Shown: piece by piece, positions 1 through 8,300 of the stretch
Position numbering within the stretch: position 1 is the first letter of the stretch
How the letters are laid out: the number at the start of each line of letters is the position of its first letter
DNA from: Flavobacterium salilacus subsp. salilacus
GTDB taxonomy: Bacteria > Bacteroidota > Bacteroidia > Flavobacteriales > Flavobacteriaceae
NCBI RefSeq assembly: GCF_004634195.1
Contig: NZ_SKBP01000004.1
Span: forward strand, 202,746-266,745
Direction: 5' to 3'
DNA length: 64,000 nt
The notes under the pieces: model-generated
Seen by the model: the letters and a program-made list of their open reading frames with translations, nothing else
Told to the model about the DNA's origin: nothing
The model's database searches: none
Translations under genes and position numbers: made by a program

Positions 1-40
1 TTAAGAAAATTTTTGTAAGTTAGGAATTTAATTTAATTCG

Positions 41-1069
41 ATGTTGGTATATAAATATAGAGGAGGCAGTGATGATGATTTTAATAGAGACTTAAGCTCT
101 ATTGAGAGAAACTATTTTTGGGGTTCTGATATAAATCAACTCAATGATCCTTGGGAGACTATTATCAAATCTGAGAAATTTATCAAGCAATCTAAATCTG
201 TTAGTTGGTTTTTCGGAAAGAATTCACACGAAAAATTGCTTAAGGTACATGAAGCTCTAGAAAATCTACTTTCATTCAATAAAAGAATTGGTATTTATTC
301 TTTATCAACAAATTATTTAGATGAATTGCTTTGGGCACACTATGCTAATTCACATAAAGGTTTCTGTATAGAATACGATTTAGATATCTTATTGAATACT
401 TTTAGAACTGAAAAAGTTTATCATTTTCCTGTTAAATATAATAAAATCCCACCAGAAGTTACTATCTCGGATGTCAATATTAAAAATGACAGTCTTATTC
501 GTAAATTGTCTGGTTTCAAATCAAAACGATGGGAATACGAGCAAGAATATAGAATAATTACTGATAATTCAGGAAAACAGTCTTATAATCATCAAGCATT
601 GAAATCAATTTATTTTGGTTTGAGAATGTCTGAAACCCATAAATCAGAAATTTTTAAAAGATTAAAAGGACGAGATATTAAGTTTTATCAAATAGAACAT
701 CTTAATAAGTCCTATAAATTTGAAGCCGCTAGAATTTCAAACCCATTTGGAGAAGATATTGATTATTTAAAATTTATCCCTGCCTCTATTACCAATAATA
801 AAAATATTTCATTTGAAATAATTGAACAAAATTTTTATAAACACAGGTCAAAAGGAGTTATTACTATAATGCTCGAATCGATTATAAAGAAATCAGAAAT
901 AGAATGGTTAGCTAATAAAATTTATGATGAGATTTTTCATACAGCTGAAAAAGTATTTATTCTCTACTATTTTAAAGAACAAAAAAATATGGAAGTAGCT
1001 TGGGCTACTTCGCATTTTATAAATGGAAAATTAGAAATTAAAATAAACGATTTTATTCTTTCAATGTAA
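41..1069 (+). CDS. DUF2971 family protein
   Basis: Protein of 342 residues recognised as a DUF2971 member by its N-terminal YKYRG opening, the SDINQLNDPWE block near residue 30, and the LWAHYANSHKGFCIEYD block near residues 97-113. The family has no established biochemical role; members often sit in accessory or defence-like regions. The codons are markedly AT-rich compared with rpiB and rnr nearby, which suggests accessory or horizontally acquired DNA. The C-terminal 100 residues look unrelated to the DUF2971 core and may be an extra domain. ATG at 41 is the first start in frame in the window. The gene is followed 23 bp later by another unknown gene on the same strand. Confidence 0.75.
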   Translation: MLVYKYRGGSDDDFNRDLSSIERNYFWGSDINQLNDPWETIIKSEKFIKQSKSVSWFFGKNSHEKLLKVHEALENLLSFNKRIGIYSLSTNYLDELLWAHYANSHKGFCIEYDLDILLNTFRTEKVYHFPVKYNKIPPEVTISDVNIKNDSLIRKLSGFKSKRWEYEQEYRIITDNSGKQSYNHQALKSIYFGLRMSETHKSEIFKRLKGRDIKFYQIEHLNKSYKFEAARISNPFGEDIDYLKFIPASITNNKNISFEIIEQNFYKHRSKGVITIMLESIIKKSEIEWLANKIYDEIFHTAEKVFILYYFKEQKNMEVAWATSHFINGKLEIKINDFILSM

Positions 1070-1092
1070 ACTATACCTGTTATACTTAAAGC

Positions 1093-1677
1093 ATGAACAG
1101 ACAAGATATACTTACTCAACTCATTCAATACCATACGGCAACAGATTATTTTGATTATAACCATGCCATTGAATGGGCACTTAATCTTGTTGAACAGAGC
1201 AGTACCCACGAAGATATACTAATGCTGGCTTCTTTTTCTGAACCTATAGATTCATTTGAAATCAAACCTTATGTAAGCAGGGCAATCAGAGCAGTAGAAT
1301 TGGAAGAAAAAATTAATGTTAACGAAGCCGAAAATATTTTAGCTTTATTATATGCCAATGAAATAATACAGAACAAAGAAATCCGCAAAAACCTACAACT
1401 ACTTAAAGAATTGTGTATTAATGCAAATTATAAAAAGGCTTTGATGCCTTTTCAATCACTTCAGTATACATGGGAAGATTTTGATTTTGGGAATTATGAA
1501 TATCCTTATTATGATGATGTAACTATTGATACTATAGCAGATAGCGTAAAAACAGAAGCAAAAAATTATATCGATAATTTTAATATTGCTGACACTGAAA
1601 TATATGTTTATACACATCCTGAAAAACAAAAAATCCCCTTTTTCAAGAGGATTCTTACTTATCTAAAAAAACTGTAA
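1093..1677 (+). CDS. Hypothetical protein, alpha-helical and acidic
   Basis: A 194-residue protein I do not recognise. It is acidic, rich in Asn, Glu, Ile and Tyr, and looks mostly helical with no signal peptide or membrane segment. The middle (about residues 130-160) is Tyr/Asp-rich (WEDFDFGNYEYPYYDD). It starts 23 bp after the DUF2971 gene and is similarly AT-rich, so the two are probably co-transcribed. It ends only 3 bp from the convergent rpiB stop. It could be an immunity-like or regulatory partner of the DUF2971 gene, but nothing in the sequence shows this. Confidence 0.6.
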   Translation: MNRQDILTQLIQYHTATDYFDYNHAIEWALNLVEQSSTHEDILMLASFSEPIDSFEIKPYVSRAIRAVELEEKINVNEAENILALLYANEIIQNKEIRKNLQLLKELCINANYKKALMPFQSLQYTWEDFDFGNYEYPYYDDVTIDTIADSVKTEAKNYIDNFNIADTEIYVYTHPEKQKIPFFKRILTYLKKL

Positions 1678-1680
1678 CTT

Positions 1681-2112
1681 TTATTTACACGCTATTTTAT
1701 CTACCCTGTTTTGGTGGCGTCCGCCTTCAAATTCAGTATTCAGGAAAACATCTACCATACCTATAGCCTGCTGTATTGAGGTGTAGCGTGCCGGTATGCT
1801 TATTATATTAGCATCGTTATGCCGGCGTGCCAGCTCGGCAATTTCTTTTATCCAACACAGGGCAGCCCTTATGCCTTTGTGTTTGTTTGCCGTCATTGCC
1901 ACACCGTTACCGCTCCCGCAGATGATAATACCAAAATTGGCAATACCAGTGGCTACATCTTCGGCTACGGGGTGTACAAAGTCAGGATAGTCCACACTGT
2001 CAAAAGTATCGGTTCCGTGGTTAATAACTGTTATGCCTTTTTCTTCAAGATGTTTTACAATGGCTTTTTTGTAGTCGGGCCCGGCGTGGTCGTTGCCTAT
2101 TGAAATTTTCAT
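1681..2112 (-). CDS. rpiB: Ribose-5-phosphate isomerase B
   Basis: RpiB interconverts ribose 5-phosphate and ribulose 5-phosphate in the non-oxidative pentose phosphate pathway (cytosolic). The 143-residue length is typical for RpiB/LacAB. The sequence shows the family's N-terminal IGNDHAG motif (residues 5-11), the catalytic Cys65 in CGSGNG, and the RRHNDAN block (96-102) that binds the phosphate and sugar. A TAAATTTG -7 promoter box lies upstream on the minus strand (2144-2151). The gene points away from the long AT-rich spacer at 2113-2732 and converges on the hypothetical gene at 1093-1677. Confidence 0.95.
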   Translation of the reverse strand: MKISIGNDHAGPDYKKAIVKHLEEKGITVINHGTDTFDSVDYPDFVHPVAEDVATGIANFGIIICGSGNGVAMTANKHKGIRAALCWIKEIAELARRHNDANIISIPARYTSIQQAIGMVDVFLNTEFEGGRHQNRVDKIACK

Positions 2113-2732
2113 TTTCGTTGTTGTGTTATGTTGTTTATGGGTGCAAATTTACCAAACAAATAGTAATATACTATTACTCAGCTTGGTAATCTTTATTGTA
2201 GCTGTTCCGGACTAATAATATATGAATAAAAATGTTAAAATGATGATATGTTGATAAAATATGGAAGTGTTTGTAAATAAATAAGTTACAAATACACTAA
2301 TTATGTTAATAAGTTCATAACGAAATTTATAAATTTTTCGGCTTAGTTAACAATTTTTTTACATAGGAAAAGTTAAATTAAAAAAGCAAGCAAAGTTTTT
2401 AGTTTTTTACATTTTTTTATGAAACGTTTAATACTACTTATCAACACAAAACAGCGTAGTGAATTATCAAACAAACGTATATATTTTTTGTTCTTAACGA
2501 TTGTTGATAAGTCATAATTAAAATTTAAATACGTTTATTTTACAGCTATTTACATTAAATTAACATTGTTGATTATTTTGTATAATTTGTCGAAAATCAG
2601 CATTGCAACAAAAAGAGAAAAAGTTTTACCCATTATCAACACGCTATCATCATCATCATTATTTTTAAATTTAAATAAATCTATTTTGATGTATTTAATA
2701 AATGTTAACAACTTTGAATTTTGAAAACCGAT
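2113..2732. other. Long AT-rich gene-free spacer, candidate replication origin
   Basis: A 620-bp spacer between rpiB (minus) and the DUF2007 gene (minus), with no credible reading frame. It has four exact copies of the 9-mer TTATCAACA: plus strand at 2438-2446 and 2633-2641, minus strand at 2249-2257 and 2502-2510. Near copies lie at 2464 and 2567. TTATCAACA differs by one base from the canonical DnaA box TTATCCACA. The 2633 box is followed by CGC, an (ATC)4 run at 2646-2659 and a nearly pure A/T stretch to about 2705, resembling an unwinding element. An inverted repeat AGTAATA-TAC-TATTACT lies at 2162-2178 near the rpiB promoter. oriC function is inferred. Confidence 0.5.
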
Positions 2733-2972
2733 TTATACAATTCGAAGGTTATTTTCCGAAGAAAAGTTTTTGAGGATTGCTTTTACGGTTTCCAAATCGT
2801 TACGATGTACTTTTAGTTTTATACCTCCCAGCGCTGCCGAATACAGGGGTGCTATAGAAGTCATAGTTTCGTTTTCGAAGAAAAAAGCAATACCGGCTTC
2901 TGCTAATAAGTGTTTCAGGATGGTAATTTCGTGAGGATAAGTAAAGGTGGCGGCAGTAACAAAATCTTTCAT
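2733..2972 (-). CDS. DUF2007 domain protein
   Basis: A 79-residue protein matching the DUF2007 (putative signal-transducing protein) pattern: a ferredoxin-like half beginning with a beta strand (VTAATFTYPHEITILKHLLAEAGI), a central loop ending in a Gly (ALGGIKLKV), and the final helix ETVKAILKNF. DUF2007 members are short, often stand alone, and have no defined reaction. No signal peptide is seen. The gene stands alone on the minus strand, with rnr starting divergently 141 bp away. Start ATG at 2972 is supported by the full domain length. Confidence 0.75.
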   Translation of the reverse strand: MKDFVTAATFTYPHEITILKHLLAEAGIAFFFENETMTSIAPLYSAALGGIKLKVHRNDLETVKAILKNFSSENNLRIV

Positions 2973-3113
2973 AAGAGCAAGTTATACTTATAAAGATACT
3001 CATTTTTGTTATTTCTTGTAAATTAATTCTGGTTTAAAAAAGTTATTATTTCATTAAATACCATCGTAAATAGCATAGTTATTTGTAATTTTCAACATTA
3101 TTTAAATTTTTTT

Positions 3114-5303
3114 ATGACTAAAAAGAACGGAAGACCCTCAGAGAAAAAGGAAAAGGACTTTTCCCGCAAAATTTTCAAGATACTTTCTAAAGATCCCAAC
3201 AAATCATTCAACTATAAACAAATTGCTGCTATACTGGAACTAAACGATACCCAAAGCAGAAATGAGATTATTAAGGAATTGAAATATTTGGCATCCAAAG
3301 AAAAGGTAGAGGAAACAGAAAGAGGGAAATACAGAGTGATTGCCAAAGCTGACTATGTAGAGGGAGTTATAGACATGACAAGCAGAAGAACTGCTTATTT
3401 TGTATCGCCAGAACTGGAAGATGATATTTTTGTACCTACCAATAACCTTAACAAAGCCCTGGATGGCGACAAGGTTAAAGTATATATATACAACAGAAGA
3501 AGGGGCAGAAGACCCGAAGGTGAAGTGGTAGAAATACTGGAAAGAGCCAAAACCGAATTTGTGGGCGTAATAGATGTGCAAAAGAATTTTGCATTTGTAT
3601 CTACCGCCAACCCGAAAATGTACACCGATATTTTTATCCCGAAAAACAAACTGGGTAATGCCGAAAACGGCGATGTGGTACTGGTTAAGATAGAAGACTG
3701 GCCTGCCAAGGCAGACAGCCCTTTTGGAGAGGTATTACGCGTACTGGGAAGACCGGGTGAACATGATACTGAGATACATGCCATACTTGCCGAATATGGG
3801 TTGCCTTATGATTTTCCGGTGGATGTAGAGGTATATGCCCAAAAGCTGGATACCGAAATACACGAAGATGAAATTGCCCGCAGACGCGATATGCGAAAAG
3901 CATTAACTTTTACCATAGACCCGCGTGATGCTAAAGATTTTGATGACGCCCTGTCATTTGAAAAGCTGGAAAACGGTAATTATGAAATAGGCATACACAT
4001 TGCCGATGTATCACATTACCTGCAGGAAGGTACTATACTGGATGAGGAAGCTTACAACCGTGCTACATCTGTTTACCTGGTAGATAGGGTAGTACCTATG
4101 CTGCCCGAAGTACTGTCTAACTTTGCATGTTCGTTGCGACCTAATGAAGAAAAATATACCTTTTCGGCTATTTTTGAACTGAATGATAAGGCAGAGCTTA
4201 AAAACCAGTGGTTCGGGCGTACGGTAATCTATTCCGATCAGCGTTTTGCCTATGATGAAGCACAACATATTATAGAAACGGAAAGCCTTACCATACCCGC
4301 CGAAATTTCGCTTACAGGAGAAGATTATACCGTAAACGAAGACATTAGGGATGCAGTGCTTAAAATGGACAATCTGGCAAAAATAATGCGTAAAAAACGT
4401 ATGGCAAATGGCGCAATATCTTTTGATAAAGTAGAAGTAAAATTTAACCTTAACGAAAATTCCGAACCTATAGGCGTTTACTTTAAAGAATCGAAAGATG
4501 CCAACCACCTGATAGAGGAATTTATGCTGCTTGCTAACCGGAAAGTAGCCGAATACATAGGGAAACAAAATAAAACGTATGTGTACAGGATACATGATGA
4601 ACCGGATACTGACAAGCTGATAAACCTGCAAACGGTAATAGCAAAATTTGGATATACCCTCAATTTTAAAACAAAAGATTCCATATCCAAATCGTTAAAC
4701 CAGTTAATGGAAGATGCACATGGTAAAAAAGAACAAAACCTTGTAGATACCCTGGCAATAAGGAGTATGAGCAAAGCCAAATACTCTACGGATAACATAG
4801 GGCATTACGGCTTGGCTTTCGATTATTATTCCCATTTTACATCGCCCATACGCCGATATCCCGATGTTATGGCACACAGGCTGCTGCAATATTATCTGGA
4901 CGGAGGAAAATCGGTAGATGCCGATGTGTATGAAGAAAAATGCAACCACTGTTCCAGCATGGAATATCTTGCCGTAAATGCCGAGCGCGACAGCATTAAA
5001 TACATGCAGGTTAAGTATATGCTGGATCATAAAGACGAAGAGTTTTTGGGTGTAATATCCGGTGTGACCGAGTGGGGCATATATGTAGAAATTGTATCGA
5101 ACAAGTGCGAAGGAATGTGTCGCATTCGCGAAATAAAAGACGATTATTACACTTTTGATGATAAGCAGTATGCACTGGTGGGCGAGGTTACTCATAACCT
5201 GTTACAGCTTGGCGATGAGGTATATGTAAAAGTTAAAAATGCCGATTTAGTAAAAAAACAACTCGATTTCCAGTTTTTAGGAAAAGCCATTGATAAGCAG
5301 TAA
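3114..5303 (+). CDS. rnr: Ribonuclease R (3'-5' exoribonuclease)
   Basis: RNase R degrades structured RNA processively in the 3'-to-5' direction and acts in rRNA quality control and mRNA turnover. At 729 residues it has the usual layout: a winged-helix N-terminus (about 20-80), two cold-shock/OB folds (about 85-230), the RNB catalytic core starting at the metal-binding IDPRDAKDFDDALS block (about 268-281), and a C-terminal S1 domain (about 640-725). The HFTSPIRRYPD block in the RNB core is also present. The lysine-rich start (MTKKNGRPSEKKEKDFSRK) fits RNA binding. The gene is probably monocistronic or loosely linked to the GIN-domain genes downstream. Confidence 0.96.
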   Translation: MTKKNGRPSEKKEKDFSRKIFKILSKDPNKSFNYKQIAAILELNDTQSRNEIIKELKYLASKEKVEETERGKYRVIAKADYVEGVIDMTSRRTAYFVSPELEDDIFVPTNNLNKALDGDKVKVYIYNRRRGRRPEGEVVEILERAKTEFVGVIDVQKNFAFVSTANPKMYTDIFIPKNKLGNAENGDVVLVKIEDWPAKADSPFGEVLRVLGRPGEHDTEIHAILAEYGLPYDFPVDVEVYAQKLDTEIHEDEIARRRDMRKALTFTIDPRDAKDFDDALSFEKLENGNYEIGIHIADVSHYLQEGTILDEEAYNRATSVYLVDRVVPMLPEVLSNFACSLRPNEEKYTFSAIFELNDKAELKNQWFGRTVIYSDQRFAYDEAQHIIETESLTIPAEISLTGEDYTVNEDIRDAVLKMDNLAKIMRKKRMANGAISFDKVEVKFNLNENSEPIGVYFKESKDANHLIEEFMLLANRKVAEYIGKQNKTYVYRIHDEPDTDKLINLQTVIAKFGYTLNFKTKDSISKSLNQLMEDAHGKKEQNLVDTLAIRSMSKAKYSTDNIGHYGLAFDYYSHFTSPIRRYPDVMAHRLLQYYLDGGKSVDADVYEEKCNHCSSMEYLAVNAERDSIKYMQVKYMLDHKDEEFLGVISGVTEWGIYVEIVSNKCEGMCRIREIKDDYYTFDDKQYALVGEVTHNLLQLGDEVYVKVKNADLVKKQLDFQFLGKAIDKQ

Positions 5304-5396
5304 AATTTTTTATACTGCAACTGTAACCTTTTGAGGTTTGTTTTCGTCTTTGTATGTAGCAAAGCATACAAATCATCAATTTTAAAAACAATCAAC

Positions 5397-6065
5397 ATGA
5401 AAAAAGTAATTGTTATACTATTTTTAATCATCAGCCAGTTTATTGATGCTCAGGTTACAAAAAACCTTGGCGATTTTAAATCCGTTAAAGTATTCGATCA
5501 AATTAATGTAACCCTTGTAGCATCTGATGAAAACAAAATAGTTATTAAAGGCGACAGGGCAGAGGAGGTAACATTGGTAACAAAAAATGATGTACTCAAG
5601 ATAAAAATGGGATTTACAAAATTGCTTGCCGGCGAGGATATAGAGGTTACTTTATACTACAAAGGCACAATTGAAGCCATAGAAGCCAATGAAGGCTCGT
5701 TTGTATCATCTGCAGATACTTTTAAAACCATAGCATTTGATATAAATGCAAAAGAAGGTGCTACTGTAAAAGTTATACTTGATGTACAACGCCTTACTTC
5801 CAAAATTACCTCGGGTGGTATTGCAGAACTTTATGGCAAGTGCGATAACCACGATGTTGTGGTAAACTCAGGAGGGATACTGAAAGCAAAACAGCTCATC
5901 ACGAAACAGACTCAAATCACAGTTAATGCCGGAGGTAACGTAGATATTTATGCAACAGATTTTGCAGACACCAAAGTAAGAGCAGGAGGCGATATCACTG
6001 TTTACGGAAATCCTAAACAGGTAAATAAAAAAACCGCTTTGGGTGGCAATATTCATGTAATGTAA
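5397..6065 (+). CDS. GIN domain (DUF2807) secreted protein, GG-type
   Basis: A head-GIN/DUF2807 protein of 222 residues. The start at 5397 is chosen because it gives a clean signal peptide (MKKVIVILFLIISQFIDAQ, cut after DAQ); a longer frame from 5331 adds an implausible leader. The mature part opens with FKSVKVFDQINVTLV and then forms short strands separated by turns containing Gly-Gly (SGGIAELYG, SGGILKAK, AGGNVDIYA, AGGDITVYG), the pattern of a right-handed beta helix. It ends in GNPKQVNKK plus a strand. Function is unknown; members are periplasmic or surface proteins. The next gene is a paralogue. Confidence 0.85.
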   Translation: MKKVIVILFLIISQFIDAQVTKNLGDFKSVKVFDQINVTLVASDENKIVIKGDRAEEVTLVTKNDVLKIKMGFTKLLAGEDIEVTLYYKGTIEAIEANEGSFVSSADTFKTIAFDINAKEGATVKVILDVQRLTSKITSGGIAELYGKCDNHDVVVNSGGILKAKQLITKQTQITVNAGGNVDIYATDFADTKVRAGGDITVYGNPKQVNKKTALGGNIHVM

Positions 6066-6089
6066 AAACAATAAAAAGCAAATAATTTA

Positions 6090-6129
6090 AACTCCGAAAT
6101 ATCATTATAAAATATTTTGGAGTTTTTTT
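6090..6129 (+). terminator. Rho-independent terminator after first GIN gene
   Basis: Stem ACTCC-G-AAATAT pairs with ATATTT-T-GGAGT (one G-T wobble) and is followed by a T run. It separates the two GIN-domain genes into different transcripts. Confidence 0.7.
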
Positions 6130-6194
6130 ATGGCTAACTGTAACAATCAAAATAAATAGCTGTCTTTAAACAGAAATACTAAATCTTATACATT

Positions 6195-6836
6195 ATGAAA
6201 ACAACCTTTGCACTTATTGCCTTTACTGCATTCCAGTTTGCCATTGCACAAAAAACTATCGAACTCAAAGAATTTAAAAGCCTTACAGTAGCCTCAGATT
6301 CACAGGTTACTATGGTTAAATCTAATAAAGATTATCTTATCATAAACGGAGAAGATGATGAAAGCACCGATATTAACAACGAAGGAGGCTCGCTGGTACT
6401 TAATAGTGATGCCAATTACATTTTATATTACAAAAGTAATATAGAGAATATCACAATTGCTTCAGATGCGATTCTGTCGTGTGATGAGGAAATCAAATCA
6501 AATCAACTTACTATTACAGCAGATTCGGATGCAATAGTAACGCTGGCAGTAAATGTAAAACAACTGCAAACCACAGCTAATTCTGACGCTGTAGTAACCC
6601 TTACAGGAAAAGCTGTAAACCATTCGGCAGCATTCAATTCAGATGCGCAATTAAACGCTAAGAGTCTTATAACTGAAAACTCTAATATTGTATTATCATC
6701 AGATGCCGTAGGGCTTATTACTGCTAAAAAAATAGTAAATGCAACCGTGTCATCAGATGCTTCTCTTACCATATATGGCAATCCTGATAAGGTTAACAAG
6801 AATATAAGCGATGATGGAGAAATTATCGTAAAATAA
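6195..6836 (+). CDS. GIN domain (DUF2807) secreted protein, SDA-type
   Basis: A 213-residue paralogue of the preceding gene, with signal peptide MKTTFALIAFTAFQFAIAQ. It has the same fold signature (FKSLTVASDSQVTMV start, GNPDKVNKN end). Each turn of the presumed beta helix, however, carries Ser-Asp-Ala instead of Gly-Gly: NSDANY, ASDAIL, DSDAIV, NSDAVV, NSDAQL, SSDAVG, SSDASL, at intervals of roughly 20 residues. The regular S-D-A ladder would line up a row of Asp side chains along one face. Function is unknown. A binding or polymer-anchoring surface is possible but is only inference. Confidence 0.85.
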   Translation: MKTTFALIAFTAFQFAIAQKTIELKEFKSLTVASDSQVTMVKSNKDYLIINGEDDESTDINNEGGSLVLNSDANYILYYKSNIENITIASDAILSCDEEIKSNQLTITADSDAIVTLAVNVKQLQTTANSDAVVTLTGKAVNHSAAFNSDAQLNAKSLITENSNIVLSSDAVGLITAKKIVNATVSSDASLTIYGNPDKVNKNISDDGEIIVK

Positions 6837-6953
6837 TTGATATTGTAATCAAAAAACAAAGCCAGGACAAGAATAAGTCAGTATATTCCTGTCATTAAAT
6901 TTTTAGCTTTAAAAATATAAATGTTAACTTGCAGTCTCATATTTTGATACTGA

Positions 6954-7604
6954 ATGATTGATGATATACTTGCGGCATTACCGTTAGGATTTCTTCTTAG
7001 TTTTATGCCCGGAGCTGTATTTTTTGTCCTTCTGGAAACCAGTGTTGTAAAAGGATTTAAAGCAGCTATAGCCTTTGATTTAGGAGTTATACTTGCCGAT
7101 ATAATTTTTATCAGCATTGCTTATTTTAGCAGCTACAGGCTTATACAAAGCATTAAGGATGAGCCCGCCCTGTTTATATTTGGCGGGCTAATACTGGTAA
7201 CCTATGGGCTAATATCGTTTATAAAACAAAAGCGTATTGCCAGAGAGCTTACAGACAGTGAAGCTCAGGAACTTGTAAAAACAAATTACTTCGGCTTATT
7301 TTTCAAAGGATTTTTTCTCAATTTTATAAATATAGGCGTACTCGGTTTTTGGCTTACCATAATTATTACCGTAGGACCGCAACTGGATATGGACCGCAAC
7401 AGAATGATTACCTTTTTTACCTCGGTACTCATAGGATATTTTGTTACCGATATATTTAAAATATTGCTGGCAAAACAATTACGCAACAGGCTTACATCCG
7501 GCAATATCCTGAAGATAAAAAAAATAATAAGTATCATCCTTATAGTTTTCGGAATACTGTTGCTGGCACAGGCATGGTTTCCTCAAATAAAAAATTCACT
7601 GTAA
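6954..7604 (+). CDS. LysE/RhtB-family amino-acid exporter
   Basis: A 216-residue inner-membrane protein with about six hydrophobic segments. The opening LPLGFLLSFMPGAVFFVLLETSVVKGFKAA matches the LysE family, with the conserved early Pro-Gly and the following small-residue-rich helix. The next segment, AFDLGVILADIIFISIAYFSS, also fits. Family members export basic or other amino acids, or homoserine lactones; substrate specificity cannot be read here. It is followed by a bidirectional terminator shared with the convergent tRNA-Cys gene. Confidence 0.85.
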   Translation: MIDDILAALPLGFLLSFMPGAVFFVLLETSVVKGFKAAIAFDLGVILADIIFISIAYFSSYRLIQSIKDEPALFIFGGLILVTYGLISFIKQKRIARELTDSEAQELVKTNYFGLFFKGFFLNFINIGVLGFWLTIIITVGPQLDMDRNRMITFFTSVLIGYFVTDIFKILLAKQLRNRLTSGNILKIKKIISIILIVFGILLLAQAWFPQIKNSL

Positions 7605-7625
7605 ACTTACAGTACAAACCAATAA

Positions 7626-7657
7626 AAAAGCCGTTACTGAAAAGTAACGGCTTTTTT
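7626..7657. terminator. Bidirectional terminator between lysE-type gene and tRNA-Cys
   Basis: Perfect 9-bp stem GCCGTTACT / AGTAACGGC (7630-7638 with 7643-7651) with a GAAA tetraloop. An A run precedes it and a T run follows, so it can stop transcripts arriving from either side. Confidence 0.9.
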
Positions 7658-7662
7658 TGCAG

Positions 7663-7733
7663 AGGCATCGAGCGGATTCGAACCGCTGTAGCAGGTTTTG
7701 CAGACCTGAGCCTAGCCACTCGGCCACGATGCC
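7663..7733 (-). tRNA. tRNA-Cys (anticodon GCA)
   Basis: On the minus strand the sequence folds as a 71-nt cloverleaf. The acceptor stem GGCATCG pairs with CGATGCC, and the anticodon stem CAGGT/ACCTG encloses loop CTGCAAA with anticodon GCA. The T arm is GCGGTTCGAATCCGC. The discriminator base is T, the identity element expected for tRNA-Cys. The CCA end is not encoded. It is the only tRNA seen in the window and is transcribed towards the shared terminator at 7630-7651. Confidence 0.97.
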
Positions 7734-7809
7734 ATTTTAATATGGTTGGCAAATTTACATATATTTTAGACTAACACAAGAAATTTGCTATAAAATTTAC
7801 CTTTTCTTA

Positions 7810-8169
7810 TCAGCTTCGGTATTCCTCCAGTTGCACTGTTACAGCTTCTACATCGCCACCTATCGGCGGGTTTATTTTAGATACGGCAATCATTATTCTT
7901 GATACAGAGGCTATTTCGCCAAAGATACGTTTCACGATTCTCTCCGCCACGTGCTCCAGTAGTTTAGAGCGTACAGCCATTTCTTCCGTTACAATTTTAT
8001 TCAGGTGTACATAGTCAACCGTATCAGCAAGGTCATCCGTATCACGCGCCTTTCGCAAGTCGGTTTTCACTTCCAGGTTCACTAAATAGTCAGATCCTAT
8101 CTTGCTTTCTTCTTCCAGGCAGCCATGATACGAAAAAGTACGTATGTTTTCTAATCGTATAATTCCCAT
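7810..8169 (-). CDS. folB: Dihydroneopterin aldolase
   Basis: FolB cleaves 7,8-dihydroneopterin to 6-hydroxymethyl-7,8-dihydropterin and glycolaldehyde in folate synthesis. The 119-residue protein shows the family pattern: MGIIRLENIRTFSYHGCLEEE (Tyr-His-Gly then the acidic residue), SDYLVNLEVKTDL, the DTVDY block, and the RSKLLEHVAERIV segment with the conserved Glu before the final PIGGDVEAVTVQLE strand. It is divergent from glnS with a 131-bp gap and upstream of the tRNA-Cys gene on the same strand. No other folate gene is nearby. Confidence 0.93.
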   Translation of the reverse strand: MGIIRLENIRTFSYHGCLEEESKIGSDYLVNLEVKTDLRKARDTDDLADTVDYVHLNKIVTEEMAVRSKLLEHVAERIVKRIFGEIASVSRIMIAVSKINPPIGGDVEAVTVQLEEYRS

Positions 8170-8267
8170 AATTTAAATAAATTTCCTTTTGTAAAAATAA
8201 ACATTTATCGGCGTTATCCTGTGGTTTAAATCTTTTAAACGCATCCTTTTTATCTGCTTTTTTTGAA

Positions 8268-8275
8268 TAACTTTG
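8268..8275 (+). promoter_or_regulatory. glnS promoter -7 box
   Basis: TAACTTTG matches the Bacteroidota TAnnTTTG -7 element 25 bp before the glnS start. No clear TTG -33 element is visible at the usual spacing. Confidence 0.5.
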
Positions 8276-8300
8276 CATCACTTGTAAATAACCGCAGTAT

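Noticed and set aside
2646..2659. (ATC)4 run as a DnaA-trio
   Set aside because: The trio consensus reads CTA on the equivalent strand; ATC is a different permutation, so it was kept only as part of the origin-like layout.
4011..4631. 206-residue open frame on the minus strand inside rnr
   Set aside because: It is the antisense shadow of a clear RNase R catalytic core and has the Tyr/Phe/Ile-rich composition typical of such shadows.
5331..5396. Upstream extension of the first GIN protein
   Set aside because: It would add 22 residues before a perfect signal peptide starting at 5397.
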